Notes: a model not told the origin generated them from the letters alone. Positions 1-11,037 are shown, counted from the first letter of the stretch. The stretch is DNA of 64,000 nucleotides from Saprolegnia diclina VS20 (GCF_000281045.1 NW_008246118.1:296127-360126), one strand, 5' to 3'. Numbers and translations: made by a program.

Positions 1-1618
1 GGGACCAACAAAGCTCGACGTTCCGTAATCGCATGGACGTCATCTCGTCAGAAATGAAGTACTACGACCTGCCCGCGGACCTCCAGGTAGATGACGACAA
101 GGTGTCCAAAGTACCAAACGACAATACATGGCTAGCACCGCGTCAAGCGCAACTACGACTACCTCTGGATCAACGTGCGCAATTCCATGATCCACATACA
201 TGTCTCATAGTACTGCGTGCTAGCAACGCGCGTACTCGGACATGACGCTGCTCAACCAACCGGGCTTGTCCAAACCGCTGCGCACAACGATCGCGCTGCA
301 CTTGTACAAGGACTTGCTCAACACCGTGCCGATCTTTGCCGGCTCGGACGGACGCTTCCTCGGCAAAGTGTGCATGGCGCTCGACACGGCCGTGTACCTT
401 CCCGCCGGTACCCTGTCATTTTTGTCGTAGGACTATTGCACATGGGTGGGTAGACGTGATCATTCACCAAGACGACATTGGCCGCGAAATGTTTATTGTG
501 CGAAAGGGGACCGTCGAAGTGCTGCCGCCGCGGGCCAAGACGAGCGCGCTGCACCCGATCATGCGCAAGCTCCGGTCGACCAAGGACGGCGCGCGCATCC
601 TGCTCAAAGACGGGGATTTCTTTGGGGAGACGGCGCTCGTCGCCGAAGTCCGTCGCACGAACACGGTCGTCGCGGACTCGATCTGTGACCTCAACGTCCT
701 CAGCAAGCACGTACGTTGGTTGTATCCTCGCAGGCCGACTCGGTTCCGGCGTAGGCGTTCAACGAAATCTTGGCCGAGTACCCTGAGTTTGGCGTCAAAA
801 TGAAAAAGTCGGTCGTCGCGCGCCAGCTCGCCAACATGGTAGTATCTCGTGTGCAATCTCAATGTCAATCTCAATCATGCAAATAGAACTTTCAGTCGTC
901 GACAGCCAAGCTCAAGGTCGAGACGGAGCTCAACCACCTCGTCGACAAGTCGCTCATGCGCCGTCGCTTTGACATGTCCTTCAAGGGCATTTACCGCTCC
1001 AAACGCATGGCTGACAAGCTCCAAGCGATCCAGGACCGGAACCGACGCGCAGAAGCCAAACCCGCTCGTAAATCCATTATCCAAGGGCTCATGGCGCGCA
1101 AGGCGTCGGTCACCCAGCTTCTCAGTCGACGGGGCTTTGTGCTCAAGCCATCGCCGTCCGGGAAGAACGTGATAGAGCAACTCGACACGCCCCCCGGACC
1201 CCCTTCCGCCCCCCCGCCAGGCCAAGAGCTCCCGCCACCACCGGACCCGCCGTCCGTCGTAGTGGACGAGTCGCGTCTCGCGTCGTTGACGTCCGAGCCA
1301 TTGCCCGCCAGCGATATGGTGCCAATGGCGCTTCTTGAAATCAACCGCATGGTCGCCGACATCAAGAAGGCTATGGACAAGGTCCAGCGGAAGATCGCAC
1401 AGCAGGCGCGACAGAGCTTGGACGGCGACGACGACGATGACAGTGACAGCGACGACGTGGCGGACGACGACGACGGCGCTCGGAGTTCTCCAATGGCGTT
1501 GTCGAGATCCCGCTTCAAGCTGGGCACCGAGCCGCCGATTCTAGAGGCCAACGAAGAAGACCACTCGATGCCGGCCCACAGTGATGCAGAGCCGAAAGCG
1601 CCAAGCTCTGAGTTTTAA
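1..1618 (+). CDS. Cyclic nucleotide-binding domain protein, probably an ion channel C-terminus (5' partial)
   Basis: The reading frame is already open at base 3, so the gene begins upstream of the window. Proposed exons are 3-101, 136-174, 224-407, 454-710, 755-838 and 887-1618 (the last acceptor could also be 895, in frame), giving 464 residues to the TAA. The first visible residues (FRNRM, then YYDLP and DYLW) resemble the C-linker of HCN/CNG/EAG-type channels. A cNMP-binding fold follows, with VPIF, GDIGREMF-like (DDIGREMFIV) and a phosphate-binding cassette containing FFGETALVAEVRRTNT, including the Arg that normally contacts the cyclic phosphate. The tail is Lys/Arg-rich, then proline-rich and acidic. 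The transmembrane part is outside the window, so the channel identity is inferred from the C-linker. A 34-nt intron (102-135) is unusually short for this window. Confidence 0.8.
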
Positions 1619-1658
1619 GCTCTAAGCTCTAAGCTCTGAGTTTTAAGCTATAAGCTGC
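1603..1658. repeat. 28-bp tandem duplication across the channel gene stop codon
   Basis: The 19-mer AAGCTCTGAGTTTTAAGCT occurs at 1603-1621 and 1631-1649. The copies are 28 bp apart and built from AAGCTCT units. The first copy contains the last codons and the TAA stop (1616-1618); the second lies in the 3' flank. Confidence 0.85.
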
Positions 1659-1769
1659 AAGGAATGAGTTCAAGCTCTACAAAGTCGCGATAAAACCCAT
1701 TTGCATATCCGAGGTTAGGTTTGGTTGCGGCGTAAACTAGACACAAGACACACGGTCGCACGCGAAATA

Positions 1770-2924
1770 TTATTTCATTTCAGTGCGCGCAAACTCGTCC
1801 CACGCGCTGTTGACCGCGTCAAAGATGCGCTCGGCGATGACGAGCTGCTCGGCCGTGCGGCCGCCAGCCTTGTCCGGGTGCACGACCATGATCGCGCGCC
1901 GGTACTGCTTCTTGACGTCGTTGGGCGTGAGGAGCTTGCCCATGTTCACTTCGGTCCACTTGGCGTCCGGCCACAGGATCTGGTGCATCGTCGAAATGAG
2001 CGTCCGAATGTTCTTCTTCCGGCCATTGTCTTCGGCCCAGTTCTTGAGCTTGGGCCCGAGCGCACCTACGGCATTGGCCTTGGCGGCCTCGAGCTGCGTC
2101 TTGGCCTGGTCGCGCGCGAGGAGCTCGAGCCGCGCGCGCTCAATGTCGGCGGCCTTCTGCTGCTCGCGCTGCTCCATCGCCTCGCGCACGTCGGCAGACT
2201 TGGTCGACTTGTCGACCAGGTCCGGGTTGTACACGTTGGTGCCATCGGCCGACACTTCGTGCTTGGCCATATCCGCGAGCGAGACAGGGCCGACGGTCTG
2301 GTTGCAGTCGTCATTAAAGTCCTTTGGTGGCGCCGATGCTGCTACAGGTGGCGGGCTCGGTCGTCTTACCGGGGCCGCTTTTGGAGCTGCCTTGGGCGCC
2401 GTCCACGTCGAGCCACCGCCCATGAGGTCGACTGGCGCCGCCGGCGCAGGCTTGGGCGCGCCGGCTAAAAAGTCTTCAAACGACTCGCTGCTCTCTTTGG
2501 GCTTGACTTCTTGTTTCGGGGGCGCCGAGGCCGGGCGCGCTGAAGGCTTGGGCTCATCCGAGTACTTGGTCGGCCGCTTTGCGTCGCGGGGCTTGGCCGC
2601 GTCGGTCGCCATGCTGTACACGGGCTTGCGCTGGAGGACGAGGCCCTTCTTTGTTGGGCGTACGTGGCGCAGCACCTTGCAGATGACGCGGCCATTCACG
2701 AGCGGGACCGTCGCCGTCGGCGCCGTGACGTCGATCCAGTAAAAGGTCTCGCCGTGGTTGAGGCGGAAGCGAAAGTGGAAGCCGGCAGGCGACCCAAGGG
2801 GGAAGTGGGCGTGCACGTCGCCCAGCGTGAGCTCGCCCGACTTGGGGATGCGGAACGCGTTCGGGTGCGACCGGTCCTCGCCGTCCTCGGCCTGGAGGTA
2901 GTAGAACGCCCACGTCTCGGCCAT
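1770..2924 (-). CDS. DIX-like domain plus auxilin-type J-domain protein
   Basis: Single exon of 384 residues, start at 2924 (MAETWAFYYL). The frame stays open upstream to 3053 but reads as low-complexity leader. Residues about 1-90 look like a DIX fold: FYYL, a TLGDV segment, HFRFR, FYWIDV, and a VPLVNGRVICKVL end. A proline/alanine-rich linker with an ESFEDFLAG patch follows, then a charged coiled-coil-like region. The C-terminal 70 residues are a J domain of the auxilin/GAK class (LTPNDVKKQYRRA, VVHPDK, FDAVNSAWDEF). J domains of this class recruit Hsp70 to uncoat clathrin vesicles. The HPD triad is intact. The DIX call rests on pattern only and needs a profile search. Confidence 0.75.
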   Translation of the reverse strand: MAETWAFYYLQAEDGEDRSHPNAFRIPKSGELTLGDVHAHFPLGSPAGFHFRFRLNHGETFYWIDVTAPTATVPLVNGRVICKVLRHVRPTKKGLVLQRKPVYSMATDAAKPRDAKRPTKYSDEPKPSARPASAPPKQEVKPKESSESFEDFLAGAPKPAPAAPVDLMGGGSTWTAPKAAPKAAPVRRPSPPPVAASAPPKDFNDDCNQTVGPVSLADMAKHEVSADGTNVYNPDLVDKSTKSADVREAMEQREQQKAADIERARLELLARDQAKTQLEAAKANAVGALGPKLKNWAEDNGRKKNIRTLISTMHQILWPDAKWTEVNMGKLLTPNDVKKQYRRAIMVVHPDKAGGRTAEQLVIAERIFDAVNSAWDEFARTEMK

Positions 2925-3288
2925 CGTCCTCAAAGATCTGGCAGTCGGTCGGTTTTGGCTGGCGGTCCGCCTAAGTGCGCTTTTCATGTTTTTGTGGCGG
3001 CATATGCCACATTTAACGGTGCGACCTCTGTGGCGCCGCGTGGCGATGCCCACACGTCTCCGCGAGATGCATAGCGTTCACGCTTAGTACCCGACGCGAC
3101 CGCATAGCTCTTTCTTCTGCTCGGTATGTGCACCATTGCGTGAACTCGCAGTGGCGGGGTTGGTGCCGAAAATAAAGACATGAGTGCCGAATCCAAGACG
3201 CCGCGTGCCGAATTCAAAGCCCCGAGTTGGGAGCCAATCAACTCGGGCCGTGCTGCGGAGCCAAACTCAAAATCAAAAACGGACTACA
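2925..3288. promoter_or_regulatory. Divergent promoter region with a hairpin-embedded CCAAT box
   Basis: This 364-bp space separates the J-domain gene from the CMS1-like gene. CCCGAGTTG (3221-3229) and CAACTCGGG (3239-3247) form 9-bp inverted arms, and the 9-nt loop GGAGCCAAT carries a CCAAT box at 3234-3238, about 50 bp before the CMS1-like start. A direct repeat GTGCCGAAT lies just upstream (about 3184 and 3206). I see no gene here. Confidence 0.55.
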
Positions 3289-4259
3289 ATGGCCCGCCAG
3301 AACGACGATGAGCTCGAGATGAACTGGGCCGCGGAAGACGTGGCCGTCGCCAGCGACGCCTCGGACGTCGAGGTCGAAGACGAGGACGACGATGGCAACG
3401 ACGACGACGCGGCTGTCGAGGAGACCAAGCAGCCGGAGCCCAAGAAGCGCAAGGCCGAGGCTGAGCCGGCGACCAAGGAGGCCAAGAAGCCCAAGGCGCA
3501 GAAGCCCAAGAAGGCGCTGCACAACCTGACGCAAGCCGATCACTTCAAGATCGTCAACGACGTGTACATGAAGCACTACGGCGACAGCCTCACGCCGGCC
3601 GAGATCGCCGACGGCCTCACGGGTACGTCGCGGTCCATTGAGCCTCCACTCACGCCTGCCATCTTCCTGTAGAGAGCCACTTTACCGTCCTCAAGCAGTT
3701 TGGCAAGCACACGCTTGAGAGCTACACGCGCTTCCTTCGCGCGCTCTGCCCCGAGTGGAAGTTCCTCTTCCGCGGCAAGGGCATCAAGGACAAGCGCAGC
3801 CCGCTGCTGCTCATCGTCTGCTCGTCCGCGCTGCGAGCGGTCGAGATTGGCAAGTACGACGTGTGGTCGTAAGCGCGAGAGATGCATCTTGTCGTAGGGC
3901 CATTGCAAGCTTCAAGTGCCATGTCGCCAAGCTCTTTGCCAAGCATTTGAAGCTCGAGGAGCAGGTCGAGATGCTCAAGCGTTTCCACCCGATCGCGATC
4001 GGGACGCCCGGCCGGATAAAGACGCTCCTGGAGATGAAGGCGCTCTCGCTCGAGTGCACGTCGCACGTCGTGCTCGACATGCACTTGTACGACACCGAGA
4101 TATCTGCCGATTGAATCTGAATCTCAATTTGGCGATAGGGACTCGAAGAACATGTCGCTCCTCGAGCTCAAGGACACGTCCAAGGACACGATCGACTGCA
4201 TTCGCGAGTCGCTCCTGCCGCGCATTGCCGCCAACAAGCTCTCGATCGCGCTCTACTAA
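3289..4259 (+). CDS. CMS1/CMSS1-like ribosome biogenesis protein
   Basis: Exons 3289-3622, 3673-3853, 3898-4086 and 4139-4259. The N-terminus is acidic then Lys-rich (EDEDDDGNDDDAA, KKPKAQKPKK), typical of nucleolar factors. The core matches the Cms1/CMSS1 family: SSALRAVE, KLFAKH, then IGTPGRI, with a LSLE..HVVLDM stretch and a C-terminal LPRIAANKL. Yeast Cms1 associates with the 90S small-subunit processome. The fold resembles a helicase RecA domain without ATPase motifs, so a scaffold role is likely. The 3854 donor (44-nt intron) was preferred over a GTAAGC at 3869 because it gives the better family match and a normal intron length. Confidence 0.8.
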
Positions 4260-4366
4260 ACCCTAACCGCCTAGATTTCTGCTCGTATATTCACGGAGAA
4301 TGGGGTTTCAAGGTTGAAAAGACGAGCTACAGAAGTAAAGGGTAGAGTACACGAGACAGCGGCGGC

Positions 4367-5730
4367 TCAGGGCGGAACGCTGCCGTCGACTGCGCGCACG
4401 AGGCGCTGGGTCGCCTTGACGGCGTTCATGGCGGCCTTGAGCTTTCGCCGGGCGTTGAACCGGCGCAGCTCGTCGAGCGCGCTGCTCAGTTGCACCGTTG
4501 ACGTCTACAGCAGAAAACATCAGCCATTGCCGGTGACACCATCCCGTCCTACCTCGCTGCCGACGATCCACGGGTGCTCGAGCAGCATGGCCGCGGTCGC
4601 CCTAGGAGCACGCGGCGGATCCCTTACATGGATCTTAGCTCGCCACGTACCGGTCGGCCGGGCGCACCGTGAGCATTTTCGAGATGAAGTCTTTGGCGTC
4701 GTCCGAGATGGCGTCCCAGTACGGCGAGTCAAAGACGAAGGCACCGCGCTTGATCTTGCGGAAGAGCGCGTTATGGTTGTCATCGTGGAAGGGCGGGTAG
4801 CCGCAGAGCAGGATGTACGTGATGACGCCGATCGACCAAATGTCGACCGCCTTGCCGTACGGGCCGGCCTCGAGAATCTCGGGCGCCACGTACCCCGGGG
4901 TGCCGCACGCGGTCGTCAAGCCCTCGGTGTCGCTGCCGACCTTTTTCGCAAAGCCAAAGTCGGCGAGCTTGATCGACGCATCGTCCGTCGTCGACGTGAG
5001 CAGGAGGTTCTCGGGCTACAAAGTTATATCTTAAGGGCGCGAGGGAAGCGCGGTCGCACCTTGAGGTCGCGATGGACGACGTTGATGTCGTGGCAGTACC
5101 GCACGGCTTCGAGCAGCAATTTGACCAAGTCCCGCGCCTCCCGCTCCGTGTAGTACGACTACAACGTGTGAGCTGCGGAGGGTAGTGAGAGGGACTTGAA
5201 ACCTTCTCGACGATCCGGTCAAAGAGCTCGCCGCCGTCCATGAGCTCGGTCACGAGGTAATAGTATTCAGGCTCGGAGAAGAAGTCGTGGAGGATCATAA
5301 TGTTCGGGTGCTTCATCTGTGCAGAGATTCTACATGCGTGGCTTCGTGGACGGTTAATTACCTGCTTGAGGATGACGACTTCGGTCGTCAGCGCCTGGAT
5401 CTCGTCGACCGTCAGCCCTGCCTTCTTGATGCACTTGATCGCATACTTTTGGCCCGTGGGTTTGTGGATGGCTTCTTTGACCGTCGAGAACGTCCCGGCG
5501 CCAATGACCTTGCCGAGCGTGTACTGCTGCTCAAAGCCAATGCCAAAGGGCTCGGCTTCGACAGGCGGCGCGAGCACGACCGCCTCGGGCGCGCTGGTCG
5601 GCGCCGCAATCGCCACGCTGCTCGCAATGCTCTTGGCTATCGACGCTCGGCGCGGTGGCAGCACCAACGACGACCGGTGGCTCTCGCCCGGCGGCGGCTG
5701 CAGCGCGGCCGTCGACTCGACGCACCCCAT
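4367..5730 (-). CDS. Calcium/calmodulin-dependent protein kinase-like Ser/Thr kinase
   Basis: Exons, 5' to 3': 5730-5362, 5316-5203, 5158-5060, 5015-4651, 4601-4553, 4504-4367; 377 residues. The N-terminal MGC fits myristoylation/palmitoylation. The kinase domain (about residues 70-330) has intact motifs: GAGTFSTV glycine loop, YAIKCIKK, VVHRDLK, DFGFAKK, YVAPE and [10 protein letters not shown], so it should be active. After the domain comes SALDELRRFNARRKLKAA, very close to the CaMKII autoinhibitory/calmodulin-binding segment, but no CaMKII association domain follows. It is one of seven related loci in this window. Confidence 0.9.
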
Positions 5731-6090
5731 CGCGCAATACGTTCTTAGTTGCTAACTGCGCAAAAAAGGCCCACGGTATTGAAATCCCACCGTGGGAAAT
5801 ACGCAATTACACACGCCACTGGACGCAGATCCCGTTTGCGCTGCACTGACGTGGCAGCTCATCGTGCGCGAACCTGAGTTTGCACTTGTGCATTACGATC
5901 GCCTCCACCACCTCGACGTGAGATCGATGGAAAGAGGCTCGTGTTCGGTCGTCGTGAAGCGCCAAGGTGCTGTGCCAGATCCGTGGCGCCAGTGCTGACC
6001 ATACGACGTGTGATTTTCACGTGAAAAACGAGCGGCCCGACCCGTTACGCACGCGTTCCAGCAACGGGCTTAAGCACAGAACGAGTCGGG
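5731..6090. promoter_or_regulatory. Divergent promoter region with a short hairpin
   Basis: This 360-bp space separates the kinase from the PH-TBC gene. CCCACGGT (5770-5777) and ACCGTGGG (5789-5796) are perfect 8-bp inverted arms around an 11-nt loop, 40 bp upstream of the kinase start. No CCAAT box or gene was recognised in the rest. Confidence 0.45.
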
Positions 6091-8066
6091 ATGGCGGCCT
6101 GCGTCGTGCACGAAGGCTACCTCCACAAGCAGGTACGCGCTCGCCTGTATGCCTCCTACTCAGCGCCTGTCCAGAGCCAGCACTTGAAGCTATGGAAGAT
6201 TCGGTACTTCGTGCTGACGACGGTACGAAGCGACGCAGCATGAGCATGCGCCTCACACGACAGCGTAGACGGCGCTGCTCTACAGTAAAAAGTCGGGGCG
6301 CAAGCCCAAGGCTACGTACGCTCTCCAGCACCTCGACGTCGTACGGCCCTCTCTTGTCGGAGGCATGCGCTCACGGCGGCGCGTAGCTCACGGACCAGAA
6401 CCTCGTTGTCCACGACCACAACTTTGTGCTCGAGATCCGGTACGAGAAGCTGCGGCTCTACGTGAGCGCGCCGACCGACGCCGACCGCGCCAAGTGGGTC
6501 CATCTCATCAAGAGCTGCAAGGACCAGTGTACGCGTGCGGTCCTATCTTGCGTTGCGTTTGAACCTACGAGTAGTGAGCGTCGGCGCCGACACGACGAGC
6601 GAGGCGTCGCTCAACATGGTCGAGCGCAAGCCAAGCGAGTCCGAGCTGCTCTCGGTGCGCAGCGGCATCTCCGAGTCGCTTCGCCGGCGCTTCCTCGCGT
6701 CGACGACCAAGGAGCGGCGTGACGAGCGCAAGGCGGCGCGGCTCCCGAAGCTCAAGACGTCGTTCACCGAGGCGTGGCTGCACGACGTCTTGCCGCACTG
6801 GGGCGACGCCAAGCACCAAAAGCCCATGGATTTTGTCCGAGGCCTCTGCTTTGCGGGGATTCCGAAGGAAGTGCGCGGCCGTGCGTGGGCCGCGCTCCTC
6901 GGCAACAAGCTGCAGATCAACGAGCAGCTCTTCGAGATCTGCAAGACGCGCGCCAAGGCTGTGCTTCTCGACGTCGCGGCCGCAAAAGCCAAAGACACGC
7001 GTCCGAACCGCCCGTCACTGACGATCGACACGTCGGGACTTGACGGCGGCTTCGTGGTGGTGACATCGCCGCAGCACGCCAAGTCGACGCTCACCGAGGC
7101 GCTCATCGCCGACAACGAGCGCAACATCAAGCTCGTCAAGCTCGACATGCCGCGGACGTTCGGGAGCCACCCGCAGTTCCAAGCCGGCGCCGTCGGAGCG
7201 CAAAAGACGTACGAAGTCCTCGAAGCGTACACGTGCTACCGCCCCGACCTCGGCTACGTGCAAGGTACGACGACTGGCGGGATTCGAGTTGCGATATATT
7301 GGCGCAGGCATGAGCTACTTGGCCGCGATTCTGTGTCTTCATATGGACAGCTTCTCGGCCTTCAAGGCCATGGTATCGCTCCTCAGCACGCGCTTGCTTT
7401 TTGACATGTACCGCCTCGAAGAAGACCGCGTACATCATGTCCCCGGCGGTTGATACTGTCTTGATACTTTGCGCTAGACGCTGCACTACCTCCGCGTCTA
7501 CGACACGATTCTGCAGCACGAACTGCCGGCGCTCCACGCGTACTTTGAGGAGATCGGCATGGACGCCAAGATGTACGTCGTCGACTGGTACGTCCTCCTC
7601 GTTGTCCAAGGACGACGCATGCGAGGATGTATGCTAGGGCTTTTACGCTCTTCACGCGCTGCGTGCCCCTGGACGTCGTGCTGCGGATATGGGACGTCTA
7701 CATCTTGGTCGGCACGCCCTTCTTCTTCCAAGCCTGCATGGGTACATGCTCCGGCGCTACTTGGCTAGAGACAATGGAGCTCTTGCGTAGCGATTTTGAT
7801 CTTGTACGAAGAGCACTTGCTCACGCTCGACCTTGGCGACGCCATGCGCTTCCTCCACGACATTCCCAAGGTGCAGTTCTCGAACGTGCATGGCGTCATG
7901 GTATGCGTAGAGCACGAGCCCGAGCAGCTTTTTCGACGCACTCGACGCCGTCAACCTCTCGTGCAGCGCGATCGATGGCCTCCTCGCCGGCGGCGACGTG
8001 CGCCCGTGGTCGCCTGTGGGCCGCCGCCCCGTCTCGGTCGAGTTTCCCGACGCGTACGAGTACTAA
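6091..8066 (+). CDS. PH-domain TBC Rab GTPase-activating protein
   Basis: Ten exons: 6091-6132, 6175-6222, 6269-6340, 6387-6528, 6575-7264, 7308-7429, 7478-7587, 7638-7741, 7791-7870, 7911-8066; 521 residues. The N-terminal 100 residues are a PH domain (HEGYLHKQ, LKLWKIRYFVLT, then DRAKWVHLIKSC at its last helix). A TBC domain follows, starting near GIPKEVRGRAWAALLG. Both catalytic fingers are present: the arginine finger region KLDMPRTF and the glutamine finger in YVQG. Later TBC motifs include FDMYRLEEDR, WAFTLFTR and VVLRIWDVY. TBC proteins stimulate GTP hydrolysis by Rab GTPases, and the PH domain suggests membrane phosphoinositide targeting. The 3' end converges on RPT5, 64 bp away. Confidence 0.88.
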
Positions 8067-8130
8067 GATGTAATCAAGAGGGCGAAATAGTATAGACACG
8101 GTAGAATCCCAAGAGCTTGGGCGGCCTCGT

Positions 8131-9683
8131 TTACGCGTAGTACTGCAGCGTCGCCTTCTTCTTGGCCGACACGACGCCAATGCCCTCCATAAAGTCTTCG
8201 TGCTACATGCGCATGAGACGAGGACGATAGAGGGTCCGAGTGTACCTTGATGATCGTGGCCTCCCGACGCAGCGCAAGCATACCAGCCTCGACGCACACC
8301 TACCACCATGTGTGAGACCCAATCCGGTGGCGGGCAGGAGGCGTACCGCCTTGAGCTGTGCGCCGTTAAAGTCGTCCGTACAGCGCGCGAGCTCGTCAAA
8401 GTTGACGTCGTCCGTGTCGACGTTCATCTTGCGCGAATGGATCTGGAGAATGCGCGCACGGGCTTCTTCTGTCGGGTGGGGCAGTTCGATCTACGGGCAA
8501 ATAGGTCATGCGTACCCAAGGTGCTAAGTGCAATGTACCTTGCGGTCCAAACGACCCGAACGCAGGAGCGCCGGGTCGAGCACGTCCGGTCGGTTCGTGG
8601 CAGCAATGACCTTGATCTTCGTGTTGCTCGTAAAACCGTCGAGCTGGTTCAAGAGCTCGAGCATCGTGCGCTGGACTTCGCGGTCGCCTGACTGCTCGCC
8701 ACCAAAACGCTTTGTACCAATGGCGTCCAACTACACACCGTCATGAGCTCCATGCTCCTTCAACCTGGTGCGATGCATGTACCTCATCGATGAAGATGAT
8801 GGCGCCGCCCTTGTCCTTGTCTTTGCACTTCTCCTTTGCAAGCTCAAAGGCGTCGCGGACGAGCTATATGTTGGCCATGGTTCGACGATGCTGTACATAC
8901 AATGCATCGTACCTTGGCGCCGTCACCGATAAACATCTGGACGAGCTGCGGGGCCGCGAGCTTGAGGAAAATGGCATCCGTCTGCTTGGCACAAGCACGC
9001 GCGAGCAGCGTCTTGCCTGTACCCGGCGGGCCATGGAGCAAGACGCCCTTGGGCGGCGTGATGCCGATGGCTTCGAAGCGCTCCTTGTGCGTCATGGGCA
9101 GCACAACGGCTTCGACGAGCTCTTGGATCTGCTTGTCGAGGCCACCAATGTCGCTGTAGTCTTCCGTGGGCTTTTCGTCGACCTCCATGGCCTTGACGCG
9201 CGAGTCGTACTCGGCGGGCAGCTTCTCCAAGATGAGGTAGCTGTCCTTGTTGGTGCCCACGAGGTCGTTGGGCACGAGCTTCTCCGTGTCGACCAGGCCC
9301 GGGATGCTCAAAAAGATGGTTTGGCGCGTCGACGTCTTGATGACCGCGCTCTTACCCTTGCGCGCCGCGTCCGTGTCGGTGGCCGCGCCATCCTGCTCGT
9401 CGTCCTCGTTCTCCATCTCGAGGATCTCGACGACGTTGCCGACGAGGTACGGCAGTTGCTTGTTGAGCTTGACCTTCTCGTTGTTCTCCTTGATGCGCTC
9501 GCGCTGGCTCGAGCTCTCGTGGTTGATGCGCGTGATGTCGGAGCGCATGATGCGGATCTCGTTGTCGAGGAGGCGGATGCGCTGCTTGAGCTCGTCGTTG
9601 GTCATGCCCAGGATCTCGGGCTCGATCTCGCCCCAGATGTCGCCTCCTTCGAGGCCCATCGACTCGTTCCCGCTGCTGCTCAT
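8131..9683 (-). CDS. RPT5: 26S proteasome regulatory AAA-ATPase subunit RPT5 (6A)
   Basis: Exons: 9683-8913, 8863-8783, 8730-8539, 8490-8347, 8299-8246, 8202-8131; 437 residues, the usual RPT5 length. The N-terminal coiled coil (about residues 25-75) is followed by an OB region and one AAA domain. Visible motifs are [16 protein letters not shown] (Walker A), IIFIDE (Walker B), [21 protein letters not shown] (sensor 1 and arginine fingers) and LKAVCVEAGM (sensor 2 area). The C-terminus LQYYA is a HbYX-type tail, which docks in the alpha ring and opens the 20S gate. The hexameric base unfolds ubiquitinated substrates. Confidence 0.97.
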
Positions 9684-9807
9684 GCTGCTTCCTGCTTCCG
9701 CCAGCCGCAAATGAACCTTCACCCCTTGTTTCCGTAGATCCGAAAACGCAACGTCGACTCGGTACAAGCACTTTGCGATAGAAGAACACACTATATGCAC
9801 GCAACTT

Positions 9808-11037
9808 TTACGCGTCGCTGTGCTGGTTGTCTTCGTCCGCGACTTCGGCGATGCGCGCGAGCGAGAGCGCGGCCTGCACCTACCGACACGCATTTTACAA
9901 TTTATATAGTCAGTGATTATGTACAAGTATACCGTGTGGATCGCGGCCTTGAAGCTCCGCCGGGCGTTGAATTGGCGCAGCTCGGCCTTGGCGTTCACCA
10001 GCGGCGTCGTTGCCACCTACGCAATCCGTGTCCAAGTACGGTAGGGGTAAAGCGGCGATGTACGCTCGAGGCAGTCACCCAAGCGTCCTGAAGCAGCGCG
10101 TCGGCCGTGGGGCTACATGCACTCCATCAACCCGAGAGCTGTAGAAGTCTTGTACCGCTGCTGGGGGTCGACCACGAGCGCACGGGCAACGAACGCTTGC
10201 GCCGACGGCGAGACAGCGGCCCAGTCAGCGTCGTTGAAGCTAAAGTCGCCCTTGCTGATCTCCTTGTAGAGGTTCCACTCGGTGTGGTTGTAGAAGGGCA
10301 AGTAGCCGCAGAGAATCGTATACGCAATGACGCCGACCGCCCAGACGTCAATAGCTTTCGTGTAGATCGCAGTCTCGTACGAGATGAGACTCTTGGCGAC
10401 CTCGGGCGCGATGAACGTCGGGAGGCCGCACGGCACGGAGAAGGTGTCGACGCCCTCTTCCTGGGCCAAGCCAAACGACGTGAGCTTGAGCGTCGCGTCT
10501 CTGGCTTTGCTCGTGAAGAGCACGTTCTGCGGGCTTAAATCGCAGTGCGCGATGCCGTGCGCGTGGCAGTGGGCCACGGCTTCGAGGAGCGTCTTGATCA
10601 CGTCGCGCGCCTCCTTCTCCGTGTAGATCTCCTAGTGTCAGCAATAGGCTAAAGATTCGACGATGATGCGGATGCACCTTCTTGACGATGCGCTCAAAGA
10701 GGTCGTCGCCCTCGATGAGGTCCGTGACCACGTACACTTCGTACGTGTCGTAGAGGAAGTCGTGGAGGCCAAAGACGTTGGCGTGGCCCGCGAGCTTGCG
10801 CAAGACCGAGGTTTCCTTCCGGAGCTCCTTCATGTCGGCCTTGGAGAGCTTTGTCCGGTCAAAGCGCTTGACCATGACGACCTTGCCCGAGCTGCGCTCG
10901 GTGGCGCGTCGCACGGCGGACGAGCGGCCCGGCACGACGTCGCCCATCTCGTACTTGGCGGCGAAGGCCAAGTCGGCGCGCGGAAGGTCCTTGACGGCCA
11001 CGCCGGCACGCTGCTCGCCATCGCCAGCTGCGCTCAT
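9808..11037 (-). CDS. CaM-kinase-like pseudokinase
   Basis: Exons: 11037-10678, 10631-10156, 10112-10064, 10016-9933, 9879-9808; 346 residues. The start at 11037 (MSAAGDGEQ) is preferred; an in-frame codon further up at 11208 would add a non-kinase-like leader. The domain has the beta-3 lysine (VVMVKRF, Lys57), but the HRDLKPEN loop is HCDLSPQN (Asp151 kept, Arg and Lys lost) and DFG is replaced by SFG (Ser172), removing the magnesium-binding Asp. APE is kept. The tail [16 protein letters not shown] is the CaMKII-like regulatory helix, interrupted by the intron 9880-9932. A pseudokinase or very weak kinase is inferred. It lies divergent to the triple pseudokinase gene. Confidence 0.85.

Noticed and set aside
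3869-3897. 29-nt intron in the CMS1-like gene
   Set aside because: The 3854 donor gives a normal 44-nt intron and better alignment with the family.
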